In this document: positions 7,266-15,944 of the stretch, one piece after another
How positions within the stretch are numbered: position 1 is the first letter of the stretch
Layout: every line of letters begins with the position of its first letter
Notes under the pieces: generated by a model
Databases searched by the model: none
What the model was told of the DNA's origin: nothing
What the model saw: the letters and a program-made list of their open reading frames with translations, nothing else
NCBI GenBank assembly: GCA_002343445.1
Contig: DDSP01000002.1
Location: 4,832 to 29,093, forward strand
Source of the DNA: Chthonomonas sp. UBA2387
GTDB taxonomy: Bacteria; Armatimonadota; Fimbriimonadia; Fimbriimonadales; Fimbriimonadaceae
Length of the DNA stretch: 24,262 nt
Reading direction: 5' to 3'
Position numbers and translations under genes: made by a program

Positions 7266-8260
7266 CCACGACCTACCTGAAGAACAACCTGGCGCTCATG
7301 GCGATTTCCATGATGCTGAGCGTCCTGCTCTGGTTCACGGTGCGCTACATCAACGCGGAGCCGGAGTTCGTCAAGCAGGAGACGGTCGATGTGGCCCTCT
7401 TCTATCGAGAGCCCGCTGGCACACTGGTCCGAACGGCTGGGCCGAACTCGGTGCGAGTGATCATCGAGGGCACGGACGAGCAACTCAAGGCTCTCGACCG
7501 GAACCGGATCACGGCTACGGTGGACCTCAATGAAGGCGAACCCGGACAGCGAAACTACCCTGTCACGCTGAACGCCCCGGCCGCCGCGAGAAAGATCGAG
7601 CTGGTGAACAACTACGTCCAAGTCACCTTGGAGCCTGTGGTTCAGGTCTCCAAGAACGTGGAAATCGCGACGCGCGGGCGACTCAACCTGCAGAAGGGCA
7701 TGTTCCTGACTTCGTACACCACGCAACCCGAAACCGCCCAACTCTCTGCCCCCACACGTTTCCTGTCGCGTGTGACCCGCGTTCAAGCCGTGTTCAACCT
7801 CAACGAAGTCGAGGAAGGCAAAGTGATCCGCGCCGACCTCGAGGCCCTGGATGCGGATGGGAAGGCCGTTCCATTCGTCCGGATCGACCCGACCGAGGTC
7901 GTCATCGCGCCGACGATCATGCCGGACATCCCCGAGAAGCAACTGCTGGTCGTGCCCGAGTTCCGCGGTGCGCCTGCGTTTGGGTTCGAGGTGACGGACT
8001 ACGAAGTCACCCCGAATCAGGCGACCGTGCGCGGCGAGTTTGCCGATCTCGCCTCGGCGTACACGATCCGGACAGAGCCGATCGACCTGACGGGTTTGGG
8101 CGCGAACAAATCGCAACAGGTGAAGCTGGTCGTGCCCAGAGGCCTGGAACTCAAGGGAAGCGACCGCGTGAGAGTCATGGTGCGTCTGCGCCGGACTGCG
8201 GCGCCTGAACCCGCAAACGATGGGAGGGCTGTTGGGTCTGGCGGTTCGGAGAGTCCATAA
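7262..8260 (+). CDS. cdaR: CdaR/YbbR-repeat regulator of diadenylate cyclase
   Basis: This is a 332-residue membrane-anchored protein. One transmembrane helix (about residues 9-29, LALMAISMMLSVLLWFTVRYI) is followed by about 290 extracytoplasmic residues arranged as YbbR repeats. Each repeat is a beta-rich unit with strands such as RVIIEGTDEQLKAL, VTLEPVVQVSKNVEI and YEVTPNQATVRGEFADLASA. In Firmicutes CdaR binds CdaA through the membrane and modulates c-di-AMP output. ATG 7262 overlaps the cdaA stop as ATGA and has an AAGGAGG site, so coupled translation with cdaA is likely. The C-terminal tail is low complexity (Gly, Ser, Arg) and overlaps the next gene. Confidence 0.88.
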   Translation: MTTTYLKNNLALMAISMMLSVLLWFTVRYINAEPEFVKQETVDVALFYREPAGTLVRTAGPNSVRVIIEGTDEQLKALDRNRITATVDLNEGEPGQRNYPVTLNAPAAARKIELVNNYVQVTLEPVVQVSKNVEIATRGRLNLQKGMFLTSYTTQPETAQLSAPTRFLSRVTRVQAVFNLNEVEEGKVIRADLEALDADGKAVPFVRIDPTEVVIAPTIMPDIPEKQLLVVPEFRGAPAFGFEVTDYEVTPNQATVRGEFADLASAYTIRTEPIDLTGLGANKSQQVKLVVPRGLELKGSDRVRVMVRLRRTAAPEPANDGRAVGSGGSESP

Positions 8261-8993
8261 GAGCGAAGAAGACGCTTACTTGGCCCTGCTCTGTCTGGCC
8301 TTTGGCCTGAACGCTGGTCAATCGGCGCTTGCGTTCTATTCGGACCCGCTCTTCTCTCAGCGTGAACGGTGGGCCCTCTTTGAGCATGGCGAGATCATCG
8401 GGACCGTGTCTACCCTCGGGTTGACCTTCGGGAATGGGGTGGTGACCGGCATCAGCAACGTCGCGATCCGCCCGGATTTGTGCGGCCTGGGCCATGCGCA
8501 GTACATGCTGCAAGCGGTCCTCGAAGCCGTCGGCCCCGCGTGCCTGTTCGCCAACCGCCCCGAACTCTATCGTCGCCTCGGTTTCAAGGTGGTCGACGAG
8601 GTGGTTCGGGGAAGGCTGCCCACGCAAGATCGTGGAGGCGCGCTCGCAAGGACGGATGGCACGGTGGTCCGCAGGGTCTACGAGCGTTGGGCGGCCGCGG
8701 ACCCATGCCGCCTGATGCGAGACGATCTGCGTTGGAAGTACTGGACGTGGGCAAAGGGCGTGCCCTATGGGGCGGGCACCGGCTACCTGAAGCTCGACTC
8801 GGGGGCGATCCGGGAGATGGTCGTCGAACCGGACTGCTGGCCACTCGACTTGAACGGCCGGGTGGAGTGGACCGGGTTGCGATCCATGACTCGCGATCTG
8901 GGCATCCCGCTCCAGGCAGGCGAAACCGAACTGCTGTTCATGACGTTCGGAATCGACTGGGTCCCGCAGATGTTCCTGACCGATCAGTTCTGA
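8220..8993 (+). CDS. GNAT-family N-acetyltransferase
   Basis: This 257-residue protein has a GNAT core. The acetyl-CoA-binding motif A is ISNVAIRPDLCGLGHAQYML, where the usual R/Q-x-x-G-x-G/A becomes DLCGLGHA. The motif B-like ANRPELYRRLGFK comes next. The last 130 or so residues (from about 128) carry extra strands (GYLKLDSGAIREMVV, GETELLFMTFGIDWV) and may form a second lobe that defines the substrate, which is unknown. The ATG at 8220 overlaps the end of cdaR by 41 bases. A TTG at 8232 with GGGAGG just upstream is an alternative start, and the family homology begins shortly after it. Translation is probably linked to cdaR, but no functional link to c-di-AMP can be shown. Confidence 0.8.
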   Translation: MGGLLGLAVRRVHKSEEDAYLALLCLAFGLNAGQSALAFYSDPLFSQRERWALFEHGEIIGTVSTLGLTFGNGVVTGISNVAIRPDLCGLGHAQYMLQAVLEAVGPACLFANRPELYRRLGFKVVDEVVRGRLPTQDRGGALARTDGTVVRRVYERWAAADPCRLMRDDLRWKYWTWAKGVPYGAGTGYLKLDSGAIREMVVEPDCWPLDLNGRVEWTGLRSMTRDLGIPLQAGETELLFMTFGIDWVPQMFLTDQF

Positions 8994-9058
8994 AATCGCG
9001 GCGTCGCGCCCATGATCGGAAGTCGGTCGCGCAATCCCTCCAGTCGTGCGTTGCGTCC

Positions 9059-9066
9059 GCCGATAA
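9059..9066 (+). promoter_or_regulatory. Exact GCCGATAA, sigma-28/FliA-type -10 element upstream of flgB
   Basis: GCCGATAA at 9059-9066 equals the FliA/sigma-D -10 consensus. It sits 44 bases upstream of the flgB ATG, inside the 117-base gap after the acetyltransferase gene. The matching -35 (TAAA) is not seen at the expected spacing, where the sequence reads CCAG. The call is therefore tentative. No sigma-54 GG-N10-GC pair was recognised in the same gap. Confidence 0.45.
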
Positions 9067-9110
9067 CCCTGATGAGCCCTCTTGCGCCGAGCAGAGAATC
9101 CGAGCAGAGC

Positions 9111-9479
9111 ATGAAGATCCTTGACTCCTTTTTCGGTCCGCACAGCCAGAACCTGGCCAAGGCGTTGGATCGAACCACCGTGCGTCACGGGCTGCTCACC
9201 AACAACCTGGCGAACATCAACACGCCTGGGTACAAGCGCCGCGACGTGGAGTTCGGCATCGCCTTGGAGCAGGAGATGAACTCCGGACTGCGCGGGACGA
9301 CTCCCGATGGCGAAGTCAAAGTGACTCAAGGGAGCATGCGGCTCGACGGCAACAGCGCCGTGCTCGAGCAAGAGATGATGGGCATCGCGGAGACGGAACT
9401 GCGCTACCAAGCGCTGACCGAATTGACCTCCCGGTACTTCCGGGGCCTGCGCGACGCCATCAAGGAAGGACGAGGATGA
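9111..9479 (+). CDS. flgB: Flagellar proximal-rod protein FlgB
   Basis: The 122-residue FlgB is a rod subunit joined to the MS ring and exported by the flagellar type III system. The N-terminal rod motif LTNNLANINTPGYKRRDVEF (residues 31-50) is diagnostic. The C-terminal helix ELRYQALTELTSRYFRGLRDAIKEG packs in the rod. The start at ATG 9111 gives MKILDSFFG, matching the family. Upstream codons in the same frame look non-coding. Its stop overlaps the flgC start (ATGA). It opens the flagellar operon, and no strong ribosome site is present before it. Confidence 0.95.
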   Translation: MKILDSFFGPHSQNLAKALDRTTVRHGLLTNNLANINTPGYKRRDVEFGIALEQEMNSGLRGTTPDGEVKVTQGSMRLDGNSAVLEQEMMGIAETELRYQALTELTSRYFRGLRDAIKEGRG

Positions 9480-9865
9480 CACTCAACAAAGCGATGCGGG
9501 CGAGTTCGACCGGTTTGGCCGCCGAGCGCTTCCGCATGGACGTGATTTCCAGCAACATCGCCAACGCCAACTCGATGCGGATCAACGGGGTGGACCCCTA
9601 TCGCGCCCGCAAGGTCGTGTTGGAAGGCAACCAAGATGGCGTAAGGATCTCGAAGGTCGAGGAGGACACCGCACCCTTCCGACGCGAGATGGACCCCGGC
9701 AACCCCTTCGCCGACGACGAGGGCTTCGTGACGTACAGCAACGTCGAACCCATCGTCGAGATGGTGAACATGATGGGCGCGAGCCGAGCCTACGAGGCCA
9801 ACATCGTCGCTTTCAACTCCGCGCGAGGCATGGTCCAAAGCGCACTGAGCATCGGACGCGTGTAA
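9476..9865 (+). CDS. flgC: Flagellar proximal-rod protein FlgC
   Basis: FlgC is 129 residues long. The N-terminal rod motif FRMDVISSNIANANSMR (where many homologues have ANANT), the central GVDPYRARKVVLEG and the C-terminal VNMMGASRAYEANIVAFNSARGMVQSALSIGR are all classic. Together with FlgB it forms the proximal rod, crossing the periplasm. The ATG overlaps the flgB stop by four bases and has an AAGGA-type site inside flgB. Length is normal for the family. Confidence 0.96.
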   Translation: MTLNKAMRASSTGLAAERFRMDVISSNIANANSMRINGVDPYRARKVVLEGNQDGVRISKVEEDTAPFRREMDPGNPFADDEGFVTYSNVEPIVEMVNMMGASRAYEANIVAFNSARGMVQSALSIGRV

Positions 9866-9869
9866 GACC

Positions 9870-10175
9870 ATGAAACTCGATGTCGTTTCGCTTCCGAATG
9901 TGTCTGGTATCTCGAAGCCCGAGATCGCCAAACCACGCCTCGATGAACAGAACCAAGACTTCTCCAACATGTTGATGGACGTCCTGAAGGAGGTCTCCAC
10001 GATGCAAGGCGATGCCAAGCAGATGGGAGAGGACTTCATGACGGGTCGACGCCCGGTGGAATATCACGACTTGATGATCACCATGGAGAGAGCCTCTGTT
10101 GCGATGCAGCTGACGATGCAAATCCGGAACAAGGTTCTGGACGCGTACTCGGAAATCAGCCGAATGCAGGTCTAA
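9870..10175 (+). CDS. fliE: Flagellar hook-basal body protein FliE
   Basis: This 101-residue protein is FliE, the MS-ring/rod junction protein secreted early by the export apparatus. The C-terminal FliE signature is clear: EYHDLMITMERASVAMQL followed by MQIRNKVLDAYSEISRMQV. The N-terminal third is variable, as in other FliE proteins, and starts MKLDVVSLPNVSG. It begins four bases after the flgC stop and is followed by a 47-base gap to fliF, the largest gap in the operon. Confidence 0.95.
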   Translation: MKLDVVSLPNVSGISKPEIAKPRLDEQNQDFSNMLMDVLKEVSTMQGDAKQMGEDFMTGRRPVEYHDLMITMERASVAMQLTMQIRNKVLDAYSEISRMQV

Positions 10176-10222
10176 ATCCGTGAATCCTCGAGTCATAGCC
10201 GCTCCACCTTCGGATCATCGCT

Positions 10223-11884
10223 ATGACGCCCTTTGTTGAACGTCTGAAAACCTGGTGGCGCGACGCCGACAAGACACAGAAAACCGTGTCGATCGTCGGG
10301 TCGGCCTTCCTCCTGCTGCTCTTGGGAGGCGTGTTCTTCTTCTCGTCGCGCCCGCAGTTGGCGATCCTGTTCGCCGATCTGGCCCCCGGCCAGCTTGCCG
10401 CCGTTCAGGGCGAGCTCGACAAGCAAGGCGTCAAGTACGAAGTGGACGCCAGCAGGACCGTCTACGTTCCCCGATCCGATGTCACCAAGCTTCAGGCCAA
10501 ACTCACCGCGGCCGGCGTAGCCCCCGACATCCAGAAGTTCGGCTACCGCGACCTGTCCGATATCGGCATGATGAACTCGCCGGCGGTCGAGGGCACCAAG
10601 ATCAACGCCATTCACGAAGGCGTCTTGGCCGACATGATCTCCACATTGGATTCCGTGGACGAAGCCATCGTCCGCATCTCGCCCATGGACGATTCGCCGT
10701 TCGCCGTCGAGCGCCGACCCGCCACGGCCAGCATCCTCATCCGCGAGAGCCGAGGGAACGGAGCGACGGGAGACCTGGGCGGCGTGGTCGCCGGCATGGT
10801 CGCCAACTCCGTCCAAGGTCTTTCCAAGGAGAACATCACGGTTTCGACCACCGAGGGACGCCTCCTCTACGACGGCCAGTCGTCGAGCGGCTCGAACGGC
10901 ATGGTCACCGAGAAGATCGCCGCTCAACGCGAAGAGGCCGACCGCAAGCGCCGCGAACTCCAAGCCCAACTCGATACCGCCTTCGGTCGCGGCGCGACCG
11001 TGGTGCAAGTCATGGTCGAGATGGACTTCGACAAGTCCAGCACGACCGAGGAGAAGCGCACGCCTTCGGAAACGCCGGTTTCGATGCGCAGCATCTCCGA
11101 AGATCTGACCGGCGAACGCCCGAATTCAACCGGCGTGACCGGCATGGAAAGCAACACGCCCGGCGCGCCGGCCACGAGCTCGAACGGGTCGGATTACCGC
11201 AGCAAGCAGGAAAGCCGCGAATACCTGCACGACTACACGCGGACCGTTCGAGAAGCCGTGCCCGGAACGATTGTCGCGATGGGCGTGAGCGTCCTCGCCG
11301 ACTCGAGCCGGATCGCCGATCCCGCCGCGCAAACGACGCTTCAAAACACCGTCCAGAGCTTCTTGGGACCCCTGAACGATCCCGAGAAGTTCACGGCCAA
11401 CGTCAACTTCGTCGCCTTCGATCAGACCGCCAACGCCGAAGCGGCCAAGGTCACGGAAGAGCGAGCCGCCCGCGACCAGATGCAGCAGCTGTTCTCGCTG
11501 TTGCCGATCGCTGCCCTGCTGCTCGTCGCGGTGATGGTGGTGCGCTCGGTCAAGCGGGTTGCCGTCACGCCGGTTGCGGGCGACTTCCCGCCAACGGCAG
11601 GCGAAGCCCTCCCCGGCGCCGACCCGGCCGCGGCCATCGCACCTTCGATCCTCGAACAGCTGGAGCAGGGACAAGCCGAAGGCCAACCTCTGGCATCGAG
11701 CGAGTTTGCGAGCCTGGAGAGTCGCGGCCTTGACGAATACGACGAAGCCAGCGAGATCGAACCGCTCGAGTTGGGATCGAAGAAGGTCAACAAGCCGCTC
11801 CAGCAGATCTACCACTTGGCAGAGAACAAGCCCGAGGAAGTTGCCAACCTGGTCAAGGCTTGGATGAAGGAGGAAGTACGATGA
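10223..11884 (+). CDS. fliF: Flagellar MS-ring protein FliF
   Basis: FliF (553 residues) forms the MS ring in the cytoplasmic membrane. Visible parts are a first transmembrane helix (about residues 23-41), the ring-building motifs YVPRSDVTKLQAKLTAAG and SPAVEGTKINAIHEG, and VERRPATASILI. A long disordered beta-collar segment rich in Ser, Thr and Pro (about 270-330) comes next. The second membrane helix (about 422-442, LFSLLPIAALLLVAVMVV) follows. The C-terminal EEVANLVKAWMKEE is the FliG-binding tail. Stop and fliG start overlap by four bases. Start at ATG 10223 is the only one consistent with the first helix. Confidence 0.96.
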   Translation: MTPFVERLKTWWRDADKTQKTVSIVGSAFLLLLLGGVFFFSSRPQLAILFADLAPGQLAAVQGELDKQGVKYEVDASRTVYVPRSDVTKLQAKLTAAGVAPDIQKFGYRDLSDIGMMNSPAVEGTKINAIHEGVLADMISTLDSVDEAIVRISPMDDSPFAVERRPATASILIRESRGNGATGDLGGVVAGMVANSVQGLSKENITVSTTEGRLLYDGQSSSGSNGMVTEKIAAQREEADRKRRELQAQLDTAFGRGATVVQVMVEMDFDKSSTTEEKRTPSETPVSMRSISEDLTGERPNSTGVTGMESNTPGAPATSSNGSDYRSKQESREYLHDYTRTVREAVPGTIVAMGVSVLADSSRIADPAAQTTLQNTVQSFLGPLNDPEKFTANVNFVAFDQTANAEAAKVTEERAARDQMQQLFSLLPIAALLLVAVMVVRSVKRVAVTPVAGDFPPTAGEALPGADPAAAIAPSILEQLEQGQAEGQPLASSEFASLESRGLDEYDEASEIEPLELGSKKVNKPLQQIYHLAENKPEEVANLVKAWMKEEVR

Positions 11885-12894
11885 GACGCGCCGCATCTGA
11901 ACTCAGTTACCGACAGAAGTCCGCCTTGCTGCTGATGCTGCTCGGCCCCTCGCGCGCCGCATTGGTCATGCAGCACCTGCCGGAAGAGTACATCGAGGCG
12001 CTCTCGCTGGAGATGGCCCGCCTCGGCAAGGTGCATCCCGACCAGAAGATGCAGGTCATCACCGACTTCCACGAGTTGGCGATGGCGCAAGACATCCTCT
12101 CCGAGGGCGGTCTCGACGCGGCGCGGCAGGTGCTGGAGCAAGCATTCGGCAACGATAAGGCCAAGGACATCATCGGGCGCATCGTCGAAGCGATGAAAGT
12201 CGTCCCGTTCGACTTCCTCAAGAACGCCGACCCGTCGCAGGTCCTCTCGATCATCCAGGACGAACACCCGCAGACGATCGCGCTGATCCTCGCCTATCTG
12301 CCGCTGCAAAGCGCGTCCATGATCCTCACCAAGCTGCCCACCGAACTCCGCGCCGAAGTGGCCGGGCGAGTGGCGATGATGGATCAAACGCCGCCCGAGG
12401 TCATCAACCGAATCGAGAAGGTCCTGGAAAAGAAGGTCGCCAGCCTCGTGACCAGCGAGATGACGCAGGCGGGCGGTCCCAAGGCGCTTGTCGAGATGCT
12501 CCACTCCGTGGACCGCTCCACCGAGCGGGTGATCCTCGACGGTCTCGCCGAGTCGCACCCCGAACTCGCCGAAGCCGTCAAGAACATGATGTTCGTGTTC
12601 GAGGACATCGTCCAACTCGACGACCGCGCGATTCAAGCGATCCTCAAGGAAGTGGACATGAAGGACCTCGCCACGTCGCTCAAGGGCGTCTCGAAAGAGG
12701 TCCAAGAGAAGGTGTTCCGCAACATGTCCGAACGCGCGGTCGGCATGCTCAAAGAGGAGATGGAGTACATGGGCCCCACGCGACTGAAGGTCGTCGAAGA
12801 CTCGCAACAACGGATTGTCAACATCATCCGCAAGCTGGAAGAGGCGGGCGAGATCACGGTGGCGCGTGGCAGCGAGGAGGACGTCCTCGTCTAA
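11881..12894 (+). CDS. fliG: Flagellar motor switch protein FliG
   Basis: FliG (337 residues) couples stator torque to the rotor. It has an N-terminal FliF-binding domain (LSYRQKSALLLMLLGPSRAALVMQHL), the middle domain with the EHPQ motif at about 128-131, and the C-terminal torque domain. That domain includes MMFVFEDIVQLDDRAIQAIL and LKEEMEYMGPTRLKVVEDSQ. ATG 11881 overlaps the fliF stop and has a strong AAGGAGG site, which favours it over the upstream ATG at 11860. The usual length for the family is 330-345, so nothing is missing. Confidence 0.96.
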   Translation: MRRAASELSYRQKSALLLMLLGPSRAALVMQHLPEEYIEALSLEMARLGKVHPDQKMQVITDFHELAMAQDILSEGGLDAARQVLEQAFGNDKAKDIIGRIVEAMKVVPFDFLKNADPSQVLSIIQDEHPQTIALILAYLPLQSASMILTKLPTELRAEVAGRVAMMDQTPPEVINRIEKVLEKKVASLVTSEMTQAGGPKALVEMLHSVDRSTERVILDGLAESHPELAEAVKNMMFVFEDIVQLDDRAIQAILKEVDMKDLATSLKGVSKEVQEKVFRNMSERAVGMLKEEMEYMGPTRLKVVEDSQQRIVNIIRKLEEAGEITVARGSEEDVLV

Positions 12895-12909
12895 GCGGGG
12901 TCGAAGACC

Positions 12910-13593
12910 ATGAAATCCGCCGTTCTCTCCGCTGGCGACGCCCGTGTCTCGTCGTTGACCGACGGCCTGCAATCCATCAAAGACGTCACGCGCGGTCTGG
13001 CCACTCGCGAAAGCCGACTCCTGGACGAGCTTCGCCAGGAAGCCAAGCTCAACGGGTTCAAGGAGGGCTACGAGGAAGGCTTGACCAAAGGCCACCAAGA
13101 GGGCCACGCCCAAGGTTATGCCGAGGGCCGCGCCCAGGCCCTGGCCGAGATCGAAGCGAACGAGCGGGCCGCCGAGGCGCGCTACGTCGAGAGCCTGAAC
13201 GCCGAGAGCGCACTCCTGCAACGATGCGCCGCCGAGTGGTTCGTCGAGGCCGAAGTCAGCTTGGGCCGACTTGCGGTCGAGATCGCCGCGCGCATCCTGG
13301 CCACCGAAATCGAACAGCGCCCCGAGACGGTCCTCGATGTCGCCAAGACGGCTCTCGCCGAGGCGACCAACGCCACGCGGGTCCGTCTGCGGGCCAATCC
13401 GTTTCACATCCCGATCCTGCGCGAGCGCAAAGAAGCCCTGTTGGCCCTCTCGCCGATGCTCCGGGACATCGAACTCGTCGAAGACGCGAGCATCCGCGGC
13501 GGGTGCGTGATCGACTCGGATGGCGGCGTCATTGACGCACGCATCGAGCTGCAGTTGGCTAACCTGGCTCGCGCCGCTCTGGAGGGACGATGA
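12910..13593 (+). CDS. fliH: Flagellar export regulator FliH
   Basis: FliH (227 residues) is the dimeric stator-like partner of the export ATPase FliI. Residues 49-73 carry seven glycines spaced exactly four apart (GFKEGYEEGLTKGHQEGHAQ then GYAEG), the GxxxG helix repeat typical of FliH. The C-terminal domain has LAVEIAARILATEIEQRP, VRLRANPFHI and IRGGCVIDSDGGVIDARIE, matching the FliH/SctL/V-ATPase E-subunit fold. It starts 15 bases after fliG, and its stop overlaps fliI by four bases. No strong ribosome site precedes it. Confidence 0.93.
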   Translation: MKSAVLSAGDARVSSLTDGLQSIKDVTRGLATRESRLLDELRQEAKLNGFKEGYEEGLTKGHQEGHAQGYAEGRAQALAEIEANERAAEARYVESLNAESALLQRCAAEWFVEAEVSLGRLAVEIAARILATEIEQRPETVLDVAKTALAEATNATRVRLRANPFHIPILRERKEALLALSPMLRDIELVEDASIRGGCVIDSDGGVIDARIELQLANLARAALEGR

Positions 13594-14915
13594 GCCTGAC
13601 GGTCGAAGCGCCGACCTTCGCACGGATGCACCGCACGTTCGAGGCGACCCGCCTTTGGAACGTGTATGGCCGCGTCGCGCAAGTCGTGGGTCTGGTCATC
13701 GAATCGAACGGCCCAAACGCCCGCGTGGGCGACGTCTGCCTGATCGGCACCCACGGTGGTCAACGCATCGAAGCCGAAGTCGTGGGCTTCCGGGGCGAGA
13801 AGGTCTTGCTCATGCCGCTGGGCGAACTCTCGGGGGTTCGGGCGGGTTGTCTGGTGGAAGCCACCGGCGATTGCATGCGGGTTCCCGTTGGTGCGTCGCT
13901 GCTGGGCCGCGTCCTCGATGGGCTCGGCCAGCCGATGGATGGCCTGGGCGATCTCGGCCACCACGAGACCTACCCCGTTCTCAACACGCCCCCCAACGCG
14001 CTCTCGCGCAAGATGATCGAGGCGCCGTTCGCCACCGGAGTCCGCGCCATTGACGGTCTCCTCACGTTGGGCGAGGGACAACGCGTCGGCATCTTCGCGG
14101 GTTCGGGTGTCGGCAAGAGCACGCTGCTCGGCATGATCGCCCGTTATGGCAAGGCCGATGTGAACGTCATCGCACTGGTGGGCGAGCGGGGAAGAGAACT
14201 GCGCGAGTTCATCGAGAACGATCTCGGTCCCGAAGGGCTGGAGCGAAGCATCGTGATCTGCGCCACATCCGACCAGCCCGCTCTGGTGCGCATCAAAGCC
14301 GCGTTCACGGCTACGGCCATCGCCGAATACTTCCGAGATCAGGGCGCCAGCGTCATGCTGATGATGGACTCGGTGACCCGCTTTGCCATGGCGCAAAGGG
14401 AAGTGGGTCTGGCCATCGGCGAGCCGCCGAGCACCAAGGGCTACACGCCCAGCGTCTTTGCCCTGCTGCCCAAGCTCATGGAGCGGGCCGGAGCGGGCGA
14501 ACGAGGTTCAGTGACCGCTCTCTACACCGTTCTGGTCGAGGGCGACGACACGAACGAGCCGATCGCCGACGCCGCTCGATCCATCTTGGACGGCCACATC
14601 GTCCTCAGCCGAAAGCTGACCAGCCGGGGGCACTACCCGCCGATCGACTGCTTGGAAAGCCTCAGCCGTGTCATGCCGATGGTCACAGACGGCAACCATG
14701 TGGGCTGGGCACGGGACCTCCGCGCCCAGATGGCGGCCTACGCCGACGTGGAAGACCTCGTCTCGATCGGGGCATACAAAGAGGGCGCGAAGCCGCTGGC
14801 CGACCGAGCGATTCGCAACTGGGAGCGGGTGCAGACGTTCTTGCGGCAAGACAAAGCCGATCCGACCCCGATGACCGAGACCCTCGACCGTCTCAGGAGC
14901 CTCGCCGATGGCTAG
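13590..14915 (+). CDS. fliI: Flagellum-specific export ATPase FliI
   Basis: FliI (441 residues) is the hexameric ATPase that unfolds and feeds flagellar export substrates. It shows a Walker A GSGVGKST (about residues 171-178), a catalytic-glutamate region ALVGERGRELREFIE, and a Walker B VMLMMDSVTRFAMAQRE (about 255-271). The type III ATPase signature EPPSTKGYTPSVFALLPKL is also present. The N-terminal beta barrel (GRVAQVVGLVIESNG) is standard. ATG 13590 overlaps the fliH stop and has GGAGGG just upstream. It overlaps fliJ by eight bases. Confidence 0.96.
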   Translation: MSLTVEAPTFARMHRTFEATRLWNVYGRVAQVVGLVIESNGPNARVGDVCLIGTHGGQRIEAEVVGFRGEKVLLMPLGELSGVRAGCLVEATGDCMRVPVGASLLGRVLDGLGQPMDGLGDLGHHETYPVLNTPPNALSRKMIEAPFATGVRAIDGLLTLGEGQRVGIFAGSGVGKSTLLGMIARYGKADVNVIALVGERGRELREFIENDLGPEGLERSIVICATSDQPALVRIKAAFTATAIAEYFRDQGASVMLMMDSVTRFAMAQREVGLAIGEPPSTKGYTPSVFALLPKLMERAGAGERGSVTALYTVLVEGDDTNEPIADAARSILDGHIVLSRKLTSRGHYPPIDCLESLSRVMPMVTDGNHVGWARDLRAQMAAYADVEDLVSIGAYKEGAKPLADRAIRNWERVQTFLRQDKADPTPMTETLDRLRSLADG

Positions 14916-15327
14916 ATTCAACTTTCGACTTCAACGCGTCCTCGACTACCGAGCCGGATTGGAAGAGGAAGCCAAGCGGGCCTACCAAGCCGCACACGCC
15001 GCCACGGGAGCCGAGGAACGCGAGATCCGTGCCGTCCAGCAGAGACGCCTTGGATTGCTTTCGTTGGAGACCAGAAACCTCGACGAAAGGCAGGCCGTGG
15101 AGCAATGCGTGCTCTCGCTCGACCAATCGCTACGGCACCATCACACGATCTTGGACCAGCTTCGGTTCGAAGAGGAAAAGGCCCTCGCCCGATGGGTGGA
15201 AGCCCGGCGAAGCCTCCTGAGCATCGAGAAACTGCGCGACAAGGCCTGGGAAGCGTGGCAGCTCGAAGAGACCCGGCGCGAGCAGCGGGCGATGGACGAG
15301 TTTGCCGTCCTCCGGAGGGCCGCGTAA
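14908..15327 (+). CDS. fliJ: Flagellar FliJ-like export chaperone
   Basis: This 139-residue protein is almost wholly alpha-helical with long coiled-coil character. It starts MARFNFRLQRVLDYRAGLEEEAK, which is the FliJ entry motif. FliJ enters the FliI hexamer and cycles chaperones in the export gate. The gene overlaps fliI by eight bases, has AGGAG upstream and ends at TAATG with the next gene. Identity rests on helix pattern and position because FliJ sequences diverge widely. Confidence 0.9.
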   Translation: MARFNFRLQRVLDYRAGLEEEAKRAYQAAHAATGAEEREIRAVQQRRLGLLSLETRNLDERQAVEQCVLSLDQSLRHHHTILDQLRFEEEKALARWVEARRSLLSIEKLRDKAWEAWQLEETRREQRAMDEFAVLRRAA

Positions 15328-15944
15328 TGGAACTCCGACGCCTTGGACCCGATGGCGTGCAGCAGCGGGTCGCCGAGATTCGGTCGCGGATCGAAAGTCT
15401 CCAGGGCAAGCAGCCCCAACCCGAGTTCCCGCAGATGCTCGGTCAGACCATGAACCCCGGCGGCCGCCCGGCGGCGATGCAGGGCGCCATCGGAGACGCC
15501 GGCGCGATTCCGATCCGGCCCGACTTCGGCGGCATCGGCCTGCAGCCCAAGTTCAGCCCGGTCGTGCTCAAGGGCATGGCGGCTTCGGCAGCCAAGCAAG
15601 CGGGCGTGGATCCGTTTCTGTTCGATGCCCTGGTCGAGGCGGAGAGCGGCTACAACCCGATGGCGCGTTCGCGGGTCGGGGCGATGGGCTTGGCCCAACT
15701 GATGCCCGGTACGGCAAGGGAACTGGGCGTCGAGAACCCGTTCGACCCGATGAGCAACCTGCAAGGCGGAGCCAAGTACCTGAGCAAGATGATCGCCGAG
15801 TTCGGCGACCTGCCCACCGCATTGGCCGCATACAACGCGGGTCCGGGCCGCGTCCGAGAAGCGGGCGGCGTCCCGAACATCGCTGAAACCAAGGCGTATG
15901 TCGAGCGCATCATGAATGCCTACAACTCGAGGAGACCCTCGTGA
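15327..15944 (+). CDS. Lytic transglycosylase (SLT domain) in the flagellar operon
   Basis: This 205-residue protein has a C-terminal soluble lytic transglycosylase domain (about residues 90-203). The catalytic glutamate lies in AESGYN (E106), and MARSRVGAMGLAQLMPGTA and ALAAYNAGPGRV are the standard substrate-groove motifs. The enzyme cleaves peptidoglycan with anhydro-muramyl formation, probably to open the wall for the rod. There is no signal peptide. The N-terminus (MELRRLGPDGVQQRVAEIRS) is polar, so Sec export is not evident, and export by the flagellar apparatus, as for FlgJ, is possible. Start ATG 15327 shares one base with the fliJ stop and has GGAGG upstream. Confidence 0.88.
   Translation: MELRRLGPDGVQQRVAEIRSRIESLQGKQPQPEFPQMLGQTMNPGGRPAAMQGAIGDAGAIPIRPDFGGIGLQPKFSPVVLKGMAASAAKQAGVDPFLFDALVEAESGYNPMARSRVGAMGLAQLMPGTARELGVENPFDPMSNLQGGAKYLSKMIAEFGDLPTALAAYNAGPGRVREAGGVPNIAETKAYVERIMNAYNSRRPS

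Noticed and set aside
8994..9110. Sigma-54 promoter before the flagellar operon
   Set aside because: No GG-N10-GC pair with suitable flanks was recognised.
11809..13623. A 604-codon open frame on the minus strand across fliG and fliH
   Set aside because: It is antisense to two certain flagellar genes and has low-complexity His/Asp/Arg-rich translation. It comes from codon bias in GC-rich DNA.
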